Made by a program: the position numbers and the translations under genes. A stretch of DNA of 53,248 bases from the NCBI GenBank assembly GCA_037478855.1, contig JBBFLY010000012.1:1-53248 (forward strand). Reading direction: 5' to 3'. The stretch is from Rhabdothermincola sp037478855. GTDB lineage: Bacteria > Actinomycetota > Acidimicrobiia > Acidimicrobiales > Acidimicrobilacustridaceae. Below, piece after piece: positions 31,647 to 39,794 of this stretch. Within the stretch, counting starts at the first letter, position 1. The number at the start of each line of letters is the position of its first letter. The notes beneath the pieces are model-generated. The model made no database searches. It was given only the letters and a program-made list of their open reading frames with translations, and was not told the DNA's origin.

Positions 31647-34600
31647 ATGCCGTTCGGTCCTGTCGACCCCGATCTCGATCTGGTCGCGCTCGAAGAGCGC
31701 GTGCTCGCCCGCTGGCGGGAACACGACGTCATCAACGAGGTCCGCCGGCTCCGCAAGGACGGTGAGCCGTGGATCTTCTACGAGGGTCCGCCCACCGCCA
31801 ACGGCCGACCGGGCCTGCACCACGTCTGGGCCCGGGTCTTCAAGGATCTCTACCCCCGCTTCCAGACCATGCGGGGCAAGAACGTGCCCCGCAAGGGTGG
31901 CTGGGACTGCCACGGGCTGCCGGTGGAGCTCGAGGTCGAGAAGGAGCTGGGCCTCAGCAGCAAGCACGACATCGAAGAGTTCGGCATCGCCGAGTTCAAC
32001 CGGCGCTGCCGGGACTCGGTCCACCGGTACGTGGAGCACTGGGGCGCGCTCACCGAGCGGGCAGGTGTGTGGATCGACACCGCCGACGCGTACTGGACGC
32101 TGTCGAACGACTACATCGAGTCCGTGTGGTGGCTGCTCGAGCAGATGTGGACCAAGGGCCTGCTCTACGAGGGGCACCGGGTCACCCCGTACTGCGCGCG
32201 CTGCGGTACGGCGCTGTCCTCGCACGAGCTGGGCCAGCCCGACGTGTACCGCGACGTCGTCGATCCCTCGGTCTACGTCCGGTTCCCTCTGATCGACCGC
32301 GACGCGGACCTGCTCGTGTGGACCACCACTCCCTGGACCTTGCTCTCCAACGTCGGGGCTGCGGTCGGTCCCGACATCGACTACGTCCGGGTCGCTGATC
32401 CCGAGGGCGGCCGCGACCTGGTGATGGCCGCGGCCCGCGCCCCGCAGGATGCCGAGGTGCTCGAGCGCTGGCGGGGCTGGGAGCTGGTCGGCTGGCGCTA
32501 CCGGCGGCCGTTCGACCTGCTCGAACCACCCCCCGGCGCCGACGGCTGGCGGGTCGTCGCCGCGGAGTTCGTCAGCACCGACGAAGGGACGGGCATCGTG
32601 CACCTCGCGCCCGCGTTCGGTGAGGACGACGCGCAGGTCGGCCGGGCCGAAGGCCTGCCCGTGCTCAACCCAGTCCGCGCCGATGGCACCTTCGACGAGC
32701 GGACCGGCCCCTTCGCCGGACGGTTCGTCAAGGACGCCGACCGCGCCATCATCGACGATCTGCGCTCCCGTGGCCTGCTCGTGCGGGAGCAGCCCTACGA
32801 GCACGCGTACCCCCACTGCTGGCGGTGCGGCACCCCGCTGATCTACTGGGCGAAGACGTCCTGGTTCATCCGCACCTCCGAGCAGCGGGACACCCTCATC
32901 CGCGAGAACGAGAAGATCAACTGGCAACCGCCGACCATCAAGCACGGGCGGTTCGGCAAGTGGCTCGAAGGCAACGTGGACTGGGCCCTGTCGCGGGACC
33001 GGTTCTGGGGGACGCCGTTACCGATCTGGCGCTGCAGCGAGTGCGGTGCCGACACCTGCATCGGCTCGGTCGCAGAGCTCTCACGTCGGGCGGGGCGGGA
33101 GCTTGCCGACCTGGATCTGCACCGGCCCTACGTCGACGAGGTGACGTTCCCCTGTGAGCGCTGCGGCGGTGAGGCCCGGCGGCTCTCGCCGGTGCTCGAC
33201 GCCTGGTTCGACTCGGGGGCCATGCCCTCCGCGCAGTTCCACTACCCGTTCGAGAACGAAGAGACGTTCCAGCGTTCGTTCCCCGCCGACTTCATCTGCG
33301 AGGCCATCGACCAGACCCGCGGCTGGTTCTACTCGCTGCTCGCGGTCAACTCGCTGGTCTTCGACCACACGCCGTACCGGAACGTCGTCTGCCTCGCGCT
33401 CGTCGTCGACGAGCACGGACAGAAGATGTCGAAGTCCCGTGGGAACGTCATCGAGCCATGGGACATCTTCAACTCCCAGGGAGCCGACGCCCTCCGTTGG
33501 TACTTCTTCTCCGCCGGCCAGCCGTGGACCCCCCGCCGGGTCCACGAGGACGGCATCCGGGAGAGCACCCGTCAGACGCTGCTCACGCTCTGGAACGTCT
33601 ACGCGTTCTTCGCGACCTACGCCGACCTCGACGGCTGGACACCGGACGCCGGTGCGATCACCACACCGACCCACGTCCTGGACCGCTGGATCCTCTCCGA
33701 GCTCGACGACACCATCGAGGGGGTCACGGCCGCGCTGGAGGGTTTCGACGCACTCGAAGGCGCCGGCCGCCTGGCCCGCTTCATCGATGACCTGTCGAAC
33801 TGGTACGTGCGCCGCTCCCGTCCCCGCTTCTGGAAGAGCAGCGACCCCGCCGCCCACGCCACCCTCTACGAGTGCCTGACCACCGTGGCTCGTCTGCTGG
33901 CGCCGTTCTGCCCGTTCCTCGCGGACGAGATCTACACCACGCTCACCGGCGAGACGTCGGTGCACCTCACCGACTGGCCGCGTCCGACCGGCCGCCGAGA
34001 CGCCGAGCTCGCCGCGCAGATGGAGAGCGCCCGACGGCTGGTGGCGATCGGAAGGTCGGCGCGCACCGACGCCAAGGTCAAGGTGCGCCAGCCGCTGCGA
34101 CGGGCCTTGATCCTGCATCCCGGCGACCCGCTCGACGAGGCCGTGCAACGGGAGGTGATGGCCGAGCTGAACGTCAAGTCGCTGGAGGCGATCGACACCC
34201 TTTCCGGACTGATGAGCTGGTCGATCGTCCCGAACTTCCGCGTCCTCGGACCCCGGCTCGGCCCGAAGGTCAACGAGGTCAAGCACGCCCTGGCTGCGGC
34301 CGACGGCTCGACCCTGAAGCAGCAGCTGGACACGAGAGGGTTCATCGAGATCGCCGGCGAGCGACTGGAGCCCGGTGACGTCGAGGCGCGCGCCCAGCGA
34401 CACGAAGCGTTCGCGCTCGCCGAAGACTCGGGCTGGGCGGTGGCCCTCGATCTTGAGCTGGACGAGCAGCTTCGTGCGGAGGGCACGGCCCGGGAGCTGG
34501 TGCGTGCCCTCAACGAGCTCCGCAAGGAGCTGGGCTTCGCGATCGCGGACCGCGTCCGGGTGCGCATCGAGCCCACCGAAGCCTTGGCCGCCGCGCTGAC

Positions 34601-34733
34601 CGCCCACCGCGATTGGATCGCCGGGGAGGTGCTCGCCAGCGACTTCGAGGTGGGACCGCTCACCGAGGCCGACCGGGTGCAGGTGCTCGACGTGGACGGC
34701 GAGACGGTGCGGGTCAGCGTCGAGCGGGTCTGA
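31647..34733 (+). CDS. ileS: Isoleucyl-tRNA synthetase, IleS2-like
   Basis: A 1028-residue class I synthetase. The HIGH-type motif reads GPPTANGRPGLHHVWAR (residues 47-63). GWDCHGLPVELEVEKELG, WTTTPWTL of the editing domain, and KMSKSRGNV near residue 593 follow. The protein belongs by sequence feel to the eukaryote-like IleS2 clade, which includes many actinobacterial enzymes and is often resistant to mupirocin; resistance here is only inference. The length fits that clade. The ATG has the -10-like TAGGCT 7 bases upstream. It is divergent from the dksA-like operon and ends 9 bases before the divIVA stop. Confidence 0.93.
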   Translation: MPFGPVDPDLDLVALEERVLARWREHDVINEVRRLRKDGEPWIFYEGPPTANGRPGLHHVWARVFKDLYPRFQTMRGKNVPRKGGWDCHGLPVELEVEKELGLSSKHDIEEFGIAEFNRRCRDSVHRYVEHWGALTERAGVWIDTADAYWTLSNDYIESVWWLLEQMWTKGLLYEGHRVTPYCARCGTALSSHELGQPDVYRDVVDPSVYVRFPLIDRDADLLVWTTTPWTLLSNVGAAVGPDIDYVRVADPEGGRDLVMAAARAPQDAEVLERWRGWELVGWRYRRPFDLLEPPPGADGWRVVAAEFVSTDEGTGIVHLAPAFGEDDAQVGRAEGLPVLNPVRADGTFDERTGPFAGRFVKDADRAIIDDLRSRGLLVREQPYEHAYPHCWRCGTPLIYWAKTSWFIRTSEQRDTLIRENEKINWQPPTIKHGRFGKWLEGNVDWALSRDRFWGTPLPIWRCSECGADTCIGSVAELSRRAGRELADLDLHRPYVDEVTFPCERCGGEARRLSPVLDAWFDSGAMPSAQFHYPFENEETFQRSFPADFICEAIDQTRGWFYSLLAVNSLVFDHTPYRNVVCLALVVDEHGQKMSKSRGNVIEPWDIFNSQGADALRWYFFSAGQPWTPRRVHEDGIRESTRQTLLTLWNVYAFFATYADLDGWTPDAGAITTPTHVLDRWILSELDDTIEGVTAALEGFDALEGAGRLARFIDDLSNWYVRRSRPRFWKSSDPAAHATLYECLTTVARLLAPFCPFLADEIYTTLTGETSVHLTDWPRPTGRRDAELAAQMESARRLVAIGRSARTDAKVKVRQPLRRALILHPGDPLDEAVQREVMAELNVKSLEAIDTLSGLMSWSIVPNFRVLGPRLGPKVNEVKHALAAADGSTLKQQLDTRGFIEIAGERLEPGDVEARAQRHEAFALAEDSGWAVALDLELDEQLRAEGTARELVRALNELRKELGFAIADRVRVRIEPTEALAAALTAHRDWIAGEVLASDFEVGPLTEADRVQVLDVDGETVRVSVERV

Positions 34734-34742
34734 CGAGGCCGC

Positions 34743-36032
34743 TCAGCGGCGCCACCGGCTCCGCTTCGGTTCGGGCTCCTCGTCGAAGTCAGCCTCGAAG
34801 AACGCCCGCATCGCCGCGTCGGCCTCGGCGTCCGGTGCCCCGAGCGGGTCGTCCGCCTCGCCCTCACCGGCGAACGGGGTGAACAGCTCCGTCGGTGGAC
34901 CGGTGTCGAGCGGGGCCTCGCCGGCATCGACGTTGTCGAAGAGCTTCTCGGTCGTGAGGTCGACGCGCTCGGCGCTCTCCGCGCCGGGACCCTCCGCATC
35001 GGGGCGCTGATCGCCGGAGCCGTTGCGGTCCGTCTCGTCGCCGGGAGCCTTCCCCTCCGCACCGGAGACGGCCGGATCACCAGCGTCGGCAGCTCCGCCG
35101 GGCGACTCCTCGGCCTGCCCGCTGGCTGGCGTATCCAGGCCAGCTCCCGCCTCGGCCTCAACCGCCGCAGGGGCAGCAGCTGATCCCTCCGAGCTTGGCT
35201 CGCCTCCACCGGAAGTGCCAGCGGCGACGGGCGCCGGCTCGGAAGCCTCGCCCGCCGGGGCCTGACCCGCCGGGGTCTCGGAAACGGCGGTCTGGCCAGC
35301 CGGCCCCGCAGGGGTCGAGCCCTCACCAGCGGCCCCCTCAGGGGTCGTGGCCTCAGCCACTGGAGCTTCGCGGGGCACGCTCGGAGCGCGCAACGCAGGA
35401 GGGGCGGTGACCCGCAGCGCCTCCGGCTCCTCCACCGCCTGCTTGATCGCGTCGAGCGTGCGGAGCAGCTTGGCGCGCTCAGCCTCGAGATGCTCCCGCA
35501 ACGCCTCGACATCGGCGGCGAGCTGATCACGGACCTTTTCGAGCTCACCGACCTCCGAGAGGATCTGACCCCGCCGCTGCGCCACGAGCTCGTCGACCTG
35601 CCGCTTGGCTTCCACCCGCAGCTTCTCGGCCTCCGCCTGCGCCTCGGCGAGCAGGGCGGCCGCCTGCTGACGGGCGTCAGCGATCGCACGCTGCGCGGCG
35701 CGGTTCGCGTCCTCGATGGTGGCATCGGCGGTCTTCTGGGCCATGAGCAGGATCCTCGACGCCCGCTCCGCCTCCGCTTGCTCATCGAGCACGCGCGCCG
35801 GCGCCGCTTCGTGCCTGGCCAGATCAGCCTTGAGCTTGTCGATCTCGGCCTCCGCGAGGGATCTCGCCCGCTCGGCGCCGTCAGCCCTCGCGGTCGCCTC
35901 CCGCACCATCTCCTGAAGCTGCGCAACCTTCTCGCTCACCTGCGCCAGGAAGTTGTCGACCTCCTCGGGGTCGTAGCCCTTCCGGCGCTCCGAGAACCTG
36001 ACGTCGGTCAACAGATGCGGCGTTGCGTCCAT
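34743..36032 (-). CDS. divIVA: DivIVA/Wag31-family polar growth and septum protein with long acidic tail
   Basis: A 429-residue protein. The N-terminal lipid-binding domain is typical (LLTDVRFSERRKGYDPEEVDNFLAQVSEKV) and is followed by a coiled coil to about residue 200. The next ~230 residues are a low-complexity Ala/Pro/Glu/Gly linker and an acidic segment, ending in the basic KRSRWRR. Wag31-type proteins recruit the polar elongation machinery in actinobacteria. The ATG has its own -10-like TACCAT 7 bases upstream, so it may be expressed apart from yggT, 52 bases away. No Shine-Dalgarno is seen. Confidence 0.88.
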   Translation of the reverse strand: MDATPHLLTDVRFSERRKGYDPEEVDNFLAQVSEKVAQLQEMVREATARADGAERARSLAEAEIDKLKADLARHEAAPARVLDEQAEAERASRILLMAQKTADATIEDANRAAQRAIADARQQAAALLAEAQAEAEKLRVEAKRQVDELVAQRRGQILSEVGELEKVRDQLAADVEALREHLEAERAKLLRTLDAIKQAVEEPEALRVTAPPALRAPSVPREAPVAEATTPEGAAGEGSTPAGPAGQTAVSETPAGQAPAGEASEPAPVAAGTSGGGEPSSEGSAAAPAAVEAEAGAGLDTPASGQAEESPGGAADAGDPAVSGAEGKAPGDETDRNGSGDQRPDAEGPGAESAERVDLTTEKLFDNVDAGEAPLDTGPPTELFTPFAGEGEADDPLGAPDAEADAAMRAFFEADFDEEPEPKRSRWRR

Positions 36033-36039
36033 CGGGCCG

Positions 36040-36045
36040 ATGGTA
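36040..36045 (-). promoter_or_regulatory. Leaderless -10 of divIVA
   Basis: On the minus strand TACCAT (36045 to 36040) lies 7 bases before ATG 36032. Confidence 0.55.
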
Positions 36046-36084
36046 GCGAGGGCGTGACTCGGCCGCCGCGATAGCTCCGCCGGG

Positions 36085-36339
36085 TCAGCGGCACAGGAAC
36101 GTCAGCAGGATCTGGATGACGAAGAAGACCACGATCGGCGAGAGGTCGAGGGCCACGGCACCGAAGCGCACCGGTGGGAGCACCTCCCGCAGGGGTGCGA
36201 GCACCGGCTCGGTGATCGCCACCAACACGTTGTAGACGGTCGCCAGCGCGCCGCCTCCCGACATGGGGAACCAGGAGAGCACGATGCGCAGGAAGAGCAC
36301 GAAGAGATACAGCGAGAGCAGGTAGCAGAGGATCGACAC
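36085..36339 (-). CDS. yggT: YggT-family membrane protein
   Basis: An 84-residue protein with two membrane segments (LCYLLSLYLFVLFLRIVLSW near residues 5-24, and VVFFVIQILLTFL near the end) and the central motif PVLAPLREVLPP typical of YggT. It lies between sepF and divIVA, as in many Gram-positive bacteria, where it is linked to division or membrane integrity. The start is GTG 36339, 8 bases after the sepF stop. No strong Shine-Dalgarno, so coupling is likely. Confidence 0.82.
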   Translation of the reverse strand: MSILCYLLSLYLFVLFLRIVLSWFPMSGGGALATVYNVLVAITEPVLAPLREVLPPVRFGAVALDLSPIVVFFVIQILLTFLCR

Positions 36340-36347
36340 GGTCGGGA

Positions 36348-36938
36348 TCAGGCGTCGTGCAGGCCGCGCTCGCGCAGGCGGCGCCGCTCCTCGGCTGAGA
36401 CCTCGACGTTCGAGGGGGTGAGCAGGTACACCTGGTGTGCCACCTTCTCCATGTGCCCGCCGAGGCCGTAGCACAGCCCGCTGGAGAAGTCGATCAGCCG
36501 ACGGGCCAGGTCACGGTCAACCCCCTGAAGGTTCAGGATCACCGGCTGGCTGGCCTTGAACTTGTCGGCCACCTCCTGCGCGTGGTTGAAGGAGGTGGGA
36601 GACACGACGTGGGGCTTGGCTGACGCGGCCGCGGGAACTGGTCGCACCACGCTGCGCTGCCTCGCGGCCGGAGCTTCGGCGCCGGCGGGAGGCGACAGCG
36701 TCCTCACGGCGGACGGCTCCTCCGCGGGGGGTGCAGGCTGTGGCGGGCGCGGGCCAGCGGGGCGAGCAGCAGCGGGCGTCGTGGGCGCCGGGCGGGGGCG
36801 TCCGGTGACTCGCGCACCCGCGGGAACCTGTTCGTGCTGCACCGCCTGTGGCGCGGCAGCGACCTCGACGTCGTCCTCGTACTCGTCATCCGGACCGAGT
36901 CCGAGGTAGAGCATCGTCTTCTTCCAAAAGGAAGCCAT
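36348..36938 (-). CDS. sepF: Cell division protein SepF
   Basis: A 196-residue protein. The N-terminal amphipathic membrane anchor is MASFWKKTMLYLGLG, then an acidic stretch (DDEYEDDVEV), a Pro/Ala-rich linker of ~70 residues and the SepF core (PTSFNHAQEVADKFK, QPVILNLQGVDRDLARRLIDF, SSGLCYGLGG, VYLLTP). SepF anchors FtsZ to the membrane in actinobacteria, which lack FtsA. The ATG 36938 has AGGAGG immediately upstream at good spacing. A TAGCCT at the end of yggS might serve as its -10, with a ~55-nt leader. Confidence 0.93.
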   Translation of the reverse strand: MASFWKKTMLYLGLGPDDEYEDDVEVAAAPQAVQHEQVPAGARVTGRPRPAPTTPAAARPAGPRPPQPAPPAEEPSAVRTLSPPAGAEAPAARQRSVVRPVPAAASAKPHVVSPTSFNHAQEVADKFKASQPVILNLQGVDRDLARRLIDFSSGLCYGLGGHMEKVAHQVYLLTPSNVEVSAEERRRLRERGLHDA

Positions 36939-37001
36939 GGGATCCTCCTGAGCCGCTGCGCTCCAGTGTCTCACGCGCGACTCGTCCGATTGCGAACCAG
37001 G

Positions 37002-37691
37002 TCAGGCTAGTGGCGTCGCTCCGGCGCCAGGCAGCGGCCGCGGGCCGAACAGCGCGCGCCCGACGCGCACCATCGTCGAACCCTCCTCGACGGCGAGGTC
37101 GAGGTCGGCGGACATGCCGATCGAGCGCTCCGGAAGGCCGAGCTCGTCCGCCATCGCCACCAGGCGACGGAACCCCGGCCTGGCCCGCTCGGGTGGCCCG
37201 GCGGGCCCGACGCCCATCAGGCCACGCACGTCCAGCCCCAGCTCCAGGCAACGGGAGACCAACCGGGGAGCCTCGTCGAGCGCGCACCCGCCCTTGTGCT
37301 CCTCACCCGAGAGGTTGAGCTGCACCAGCACCGTTGCGCCGGGGGCCCGTCGGGCGACCTCCTCCGCGAGGGGCTCGCGGTCGATCGACTGCCAGATCGA
37401 CACGACCGGGGCGAGCGAGCGGACCTTGTTCCGCTGAAGCCGCCCGATGAAGTGCCAACGGACCCGAGTGGCGAGATCACCGAGGGCGGCGTGCTTGCCG
37501 AGCAGCTCCTGCGCGTAGTTCTCACCGATGTCACTGACCCCGGCCGCCACCGCAGCGCGCACCGCATCAGCCCCGAAACCCTTGGTGACGGCGACGATCC
37601 GGACCTGCCGATCCGTGAGGTCGGCGATGCGGGCCCGCAGCACCCGCACCCGCTCGGCGACCACGTCGACGTCCGGGACCGGCCCGCTCAC
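37002..37691 (-). CDS. yggS: YggS-family PLP-binding homeostasis protein
   Basis: A 229-residue protein of the PLPBP family. The cofactor lysine is Lys37 in IVAVTKGFG. GENYAQELLGK, WHFIGRLQRNKV, VLVQLNLSGEEHKGG and RSIGMSADLDLAVEEGSTMVRVGRALFG are the usual conserved blocks. It buffers pyridoxal phosphate; no enzymatic reaction is known. The start at GTG 37691 overlaps the pgeF stop as GTGA. The order pgeF-yggS-sepF is common in actinobacteria. Confidence 0.9.
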   Translation of the reverse strand: MSGPVPDVDVVAERVRVLRARIADLTDRQVRIVAVTKGFGADAVRAAVAAGVSDIGENYAQELLGKHAALGDLATRVRWHFIGRLQRNKVRSLAPVVSIWQSIDREPLAEEVARRAPGATVLVQLNLSGEEHKGGCALDEAPRLVSRCLELGLDVRGLMGVGPAGPPERARPGFRRLVAMADELGLPERSIGMSADLDLAVEEGSTMVRVGRALFGPRPLPGAGATPLA

Positions 37692-38392
37692 GGCTGCGAC
37701 TCGATCCACACCGCCAGAGCGTGACGACGGCGATCCGACCGAGCCCGGTGCGAGAAGAGCGCGTCGCCGCCGCAAGCGGTGCACACGTCGGCCGCACCGG
37801 CCAGCCTCACCTCAGCTCTGGCGAGCGCCGCTGCGACCGCGGTGGGCAGATCCAACGCCGGGCGGCCACCCGCGGTACGCCCGCGCACCGCCGGCCCCAG
37901 CGCCGAGACGAGCGACGCGAGGTCGTCCGCTCCGAACTCGTAGCAGTCGGGATGGATGCACGGCCCGAGATAGGCCTCGATCGTGGTCGCTCCCCGCTGT
38001 CGCATGACCTCCACGGTGGCGCCCAGCACCCCGCTGAGCAGACCGCGCCATCCCGCATGGGCCGCAGCCACCACACCCTCCGGGGAGACGAAGGCCACCG
38101 GAGCGCAGTCGGCGACGGTCACCGAGGCCACCACACCCTCCACGGTGGTCGCCACGGCATCGGCCCGGGTGCCACACACCCCGTCGAGCGCGGTTGCCGG
38201 ACCGACCTCGACGACCTCCGACCCGTGCACCTGACGGAGCCACACCCAGGGGAGATCGACGACGGCACGGCGGCGTTTCTCGAGCTCCGATGGCGGGCCG
38301 GTGACCGCGAAGTCCCCGTCGGCACGATCGGTGAACCACGCGCGGGCCAGCCGTCCGTCGGGCAGCGGGACGCGCCACAGCTCGATCGCCAC
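37688..38392 (-). CDS. pgeF: Peptidoglycan editing factor PgeF (laccase-domain protein)
   Basis: A 234-residue protein of the YfiH/LACC1 family. The zinc ligands are in WLRQVHGSEVV, VADCAPVAF and AAHAGWRGLLSGV, followed by GPCIHPDCYEFG. YfiH in E. coli prevents or repairs misincorporation of L-Ser for L-Ala in cell-wall precursors; other members act on purine nucleosides. The start is GTG 38392, 20 bases after the ftsZ stop. It belongs to the ftsZ operon by position. Confidence 0.88.
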   Translation of the reverse strand: MAIELWRVPLPDGRLARAWFTDRADGDFAVTGPPSELEKRRRAVVDLPWVWLRQVHGSEVVEVGPATALDGVCGTRADAVATTVEGVVASVTVADCAPVAFVSPEGVVAAAHAGWRGLLSGVLGATVEVMRQRGATTIEAYLGPCIHPDCYEFGADDLASLVSALGPAVRGRTAGGRPALDLPTAVAAALARAEVRLAGAADVCTACGGDALFSHRARSDRRRHALAVWIESQP

Positions 38393-38412
38393 TTCCCGTA
38401 CCGAGAGATCGT

Positions 38413-39513
38413 CTACTTGAGGAACGACGGCACGTCGAAGTCGTCGTCGCCGCCTTCGAGCCCGAGATCCTCGTCTTCGCCGGCGCCGGCGAAGACGTCG
38501 GTGACCGGTGCGAGATCCGCAGCTCGCGCCGGCCTGCCACCCTCCGACGACTTGCGATCAGCGTCCCATCGGTCGAAGCCGGCCGCGATGACCGTGACCC
38601 GCACCTCGTCGCCCATCTCGTCGTCGATCACGGTGCCGAAGATGATGTTCGCGTCCGGGTGGGCGACCGAGTGGATCACCTCGGCCGCCTCGTTCACCTC
38701 GAACAGCCCGAGGTCGCTGCCACCGGCGATCGTGAGCAGGATGCCGCGGGCGCCTTCGATGCTGGCCTCGAGCAACGGGCTCGAGATCGCTGCGCGAGCG
38801 GCGGTGAGCGCCCGGCCTTCGCCTGAGCCGTATCCGATGCCCATGAGCGCGGAGCCCGCATCGCTCATGATCATCTTCACGTCGGCGAAGTCGGTGTTGA
38901 TCAGACCTGGGGTGGTGATGAGGTCGGTGATGCCCTGCACACCCTGCAGGAGGACCTCGTCGGCCATCTTGAACGCGTTGAGCACCGAGGTCTTGTCGTT
39001 GGAGACGGTGAGCAGCCGGTCGTTCGGGATGACGATGAGGGTGTCGACCTTCTCCTTGAGCTTCTGGATGCCCGACTCGGCCTGCACCGCGCGCCGGCGC
39101 CCCTCGAAACCGAACGGTCGGGTCACGACACCGATCGTCAGCGCGCCCAAGCCCTTCGCGATCTCTGCGATCACCGGGGCGGCCCCCGTCCCGGTGCCAC
39201 CCCCCTTCCCTGCGGTGATGAAGACCATGTCGGCGCCCTTCAGGACCTCTTCGAGCTCCTCCTTGTGCGCCTCCGCGGCCTGGCGGCCCACCTCCGGGTC
39301 GCTCCCGGCGCCAAGCCCTCTGGTGAGCTCCCGGCCGATGTCGACCTTCACGTCGGCGTCGCTCATGAGCAGCGCCTGCGCGTCGGTGTTCACCGCGATG
39401 AACTCCACGCCCTTGAGGCCGGCGTCGATCATGCGGTTGACGGCGTTGACACCGCCGCCACCCACCCCGACGACCTTGATGACCGCGAGATAGTTCTGCG
39501 GAGAACCGGCCAT
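38413..39513 (-). CDS. ftsZ: Cell division GTPase FtsZ
   Basis: From ATG 39513 the product is 366 residues and begins MAGSPQNYLAVIKVVGVGGG, the usual actinobacterial start. The tubulin signature GGGTGTG (in FITAGKGGGTGTGAAPVI), the T7 loop NTDFADVKMIMSD and the C-terminal conserved peptide DFDVPSFLK for SepF binding are all present. GGAGGT lies 10 bases upstream. An upstream in-frame ATG at 39678 would add 55 residues with a duplicated KVEPTAPES/KLEPTAPDS unit and lower GC at third positions; I favour 39513 but cannot exclude the longer form. Confidence 0.96.
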   Translation of the reverse strand: MAGSPQNYLAVIKVVGVGGGGVNAVNRMIDAGLKGVEFIAVNTDAQALLMSDADVKVDIGRELTRGLGAGSDPEVGRQAAEAHKEELEEVLKGADMVFITAGKGGGTGTGAAPVIAEIAKGLGALTIGVVTRPFGFEGRRRAVQAESGIQKLKEKVDTLIVIPNDRLLTVSNDKTSVLNAFKMADEVLLQGVQGITDLITTPGLINTDFADVKMIMSDAGSALMGIGYGSGEGRALTAARAAISSPLLEASIEGARGILLTIAGGSDLGLFEVNEAAEVIHSVAHPDANIIFGTVIDDEMGDEVRVTVIAAGFDRWDADRKSSEGGRPARAADLAPVTDVFAGAGEDEDLGLEGGDDDFDVPSFLK

Positions 39514-39532
39514 GGCGTTCGTTACCTCCGAG

Positions 39533-39576
39533 TCGGGAGCCGTCGGCTCGAGTTTCGATTCGGGAGCCGTCGGCTC
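39533..39576. repeat. Paired 17-bp palindromic repeats before ftsZ
   Basis: TCGGGAGCCGTCGGCTC occurs at 39533-39549 and at 39560-39576, a 27-base period. Each contains the 13-bp palindrome GAGCCG-T-CGGCTC. They lie 20-63 bases upstream of ATG 39513, and would be coding only if the longer FtsZ is made. Confidence 0.8.
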
Positions 39577-39719
39577 CACTTTGCTCTTCCTTCGTCGGGA
39601 CGTGGTGGATGGCGTCCGGTCACTCGCAGCTCGGGGCGGAGCCGAGTAGGGCGACACGTCGAAGAGTCGGTCAGCCATCGGGACGCCGCCGGGGGCACAC
39701 CCTCGACCGGGTGGGCTGG

Positions 39720-39756
39720 ACTCTCAACCTGAGGTTGAGGGTTATGTCAACCTCAG
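39720..39756 (-). promoter_or_regulatory. Putative ftsZ promoter with palindromic operator
   Basis: CTCAACCT-G-AGGTTGAG (39723-39739) is a perfect 17-bp palindrome. A third half-site, TCAACCTCAG, is at 39747-39756 and overlaps a minus-strand -35-like TTGACA (39750 to 39745). With a 19-bp spacer the -10 would be GAGAGT (39725 to 39720), placing the palindrome in the spacer, as in MerR-type promoters. Confidence 0.5.
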
Positions 39757-39794
39757 ATTCTGGTCGAAACTTTACGTCCGGCAGCTGTGTCAGG

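Noticed and set aside
33932..35926. A 664-codon minus-strand frame spanning the ileS 3' end and divIVA
   Set aside because: It is Arg/Ser-rich, runs across two well-supported genes in another frame, and has the composition of a GC shadow.
37002..37024. TAGCCT at the end of yggS as a leaderless promoter for sepF
   Set aside because: The distance to ATG 36938 is about 70 bases and sepF has a strong Shine-Dalgarno, so at best it is an ordinary promoter; no -35 is visible.
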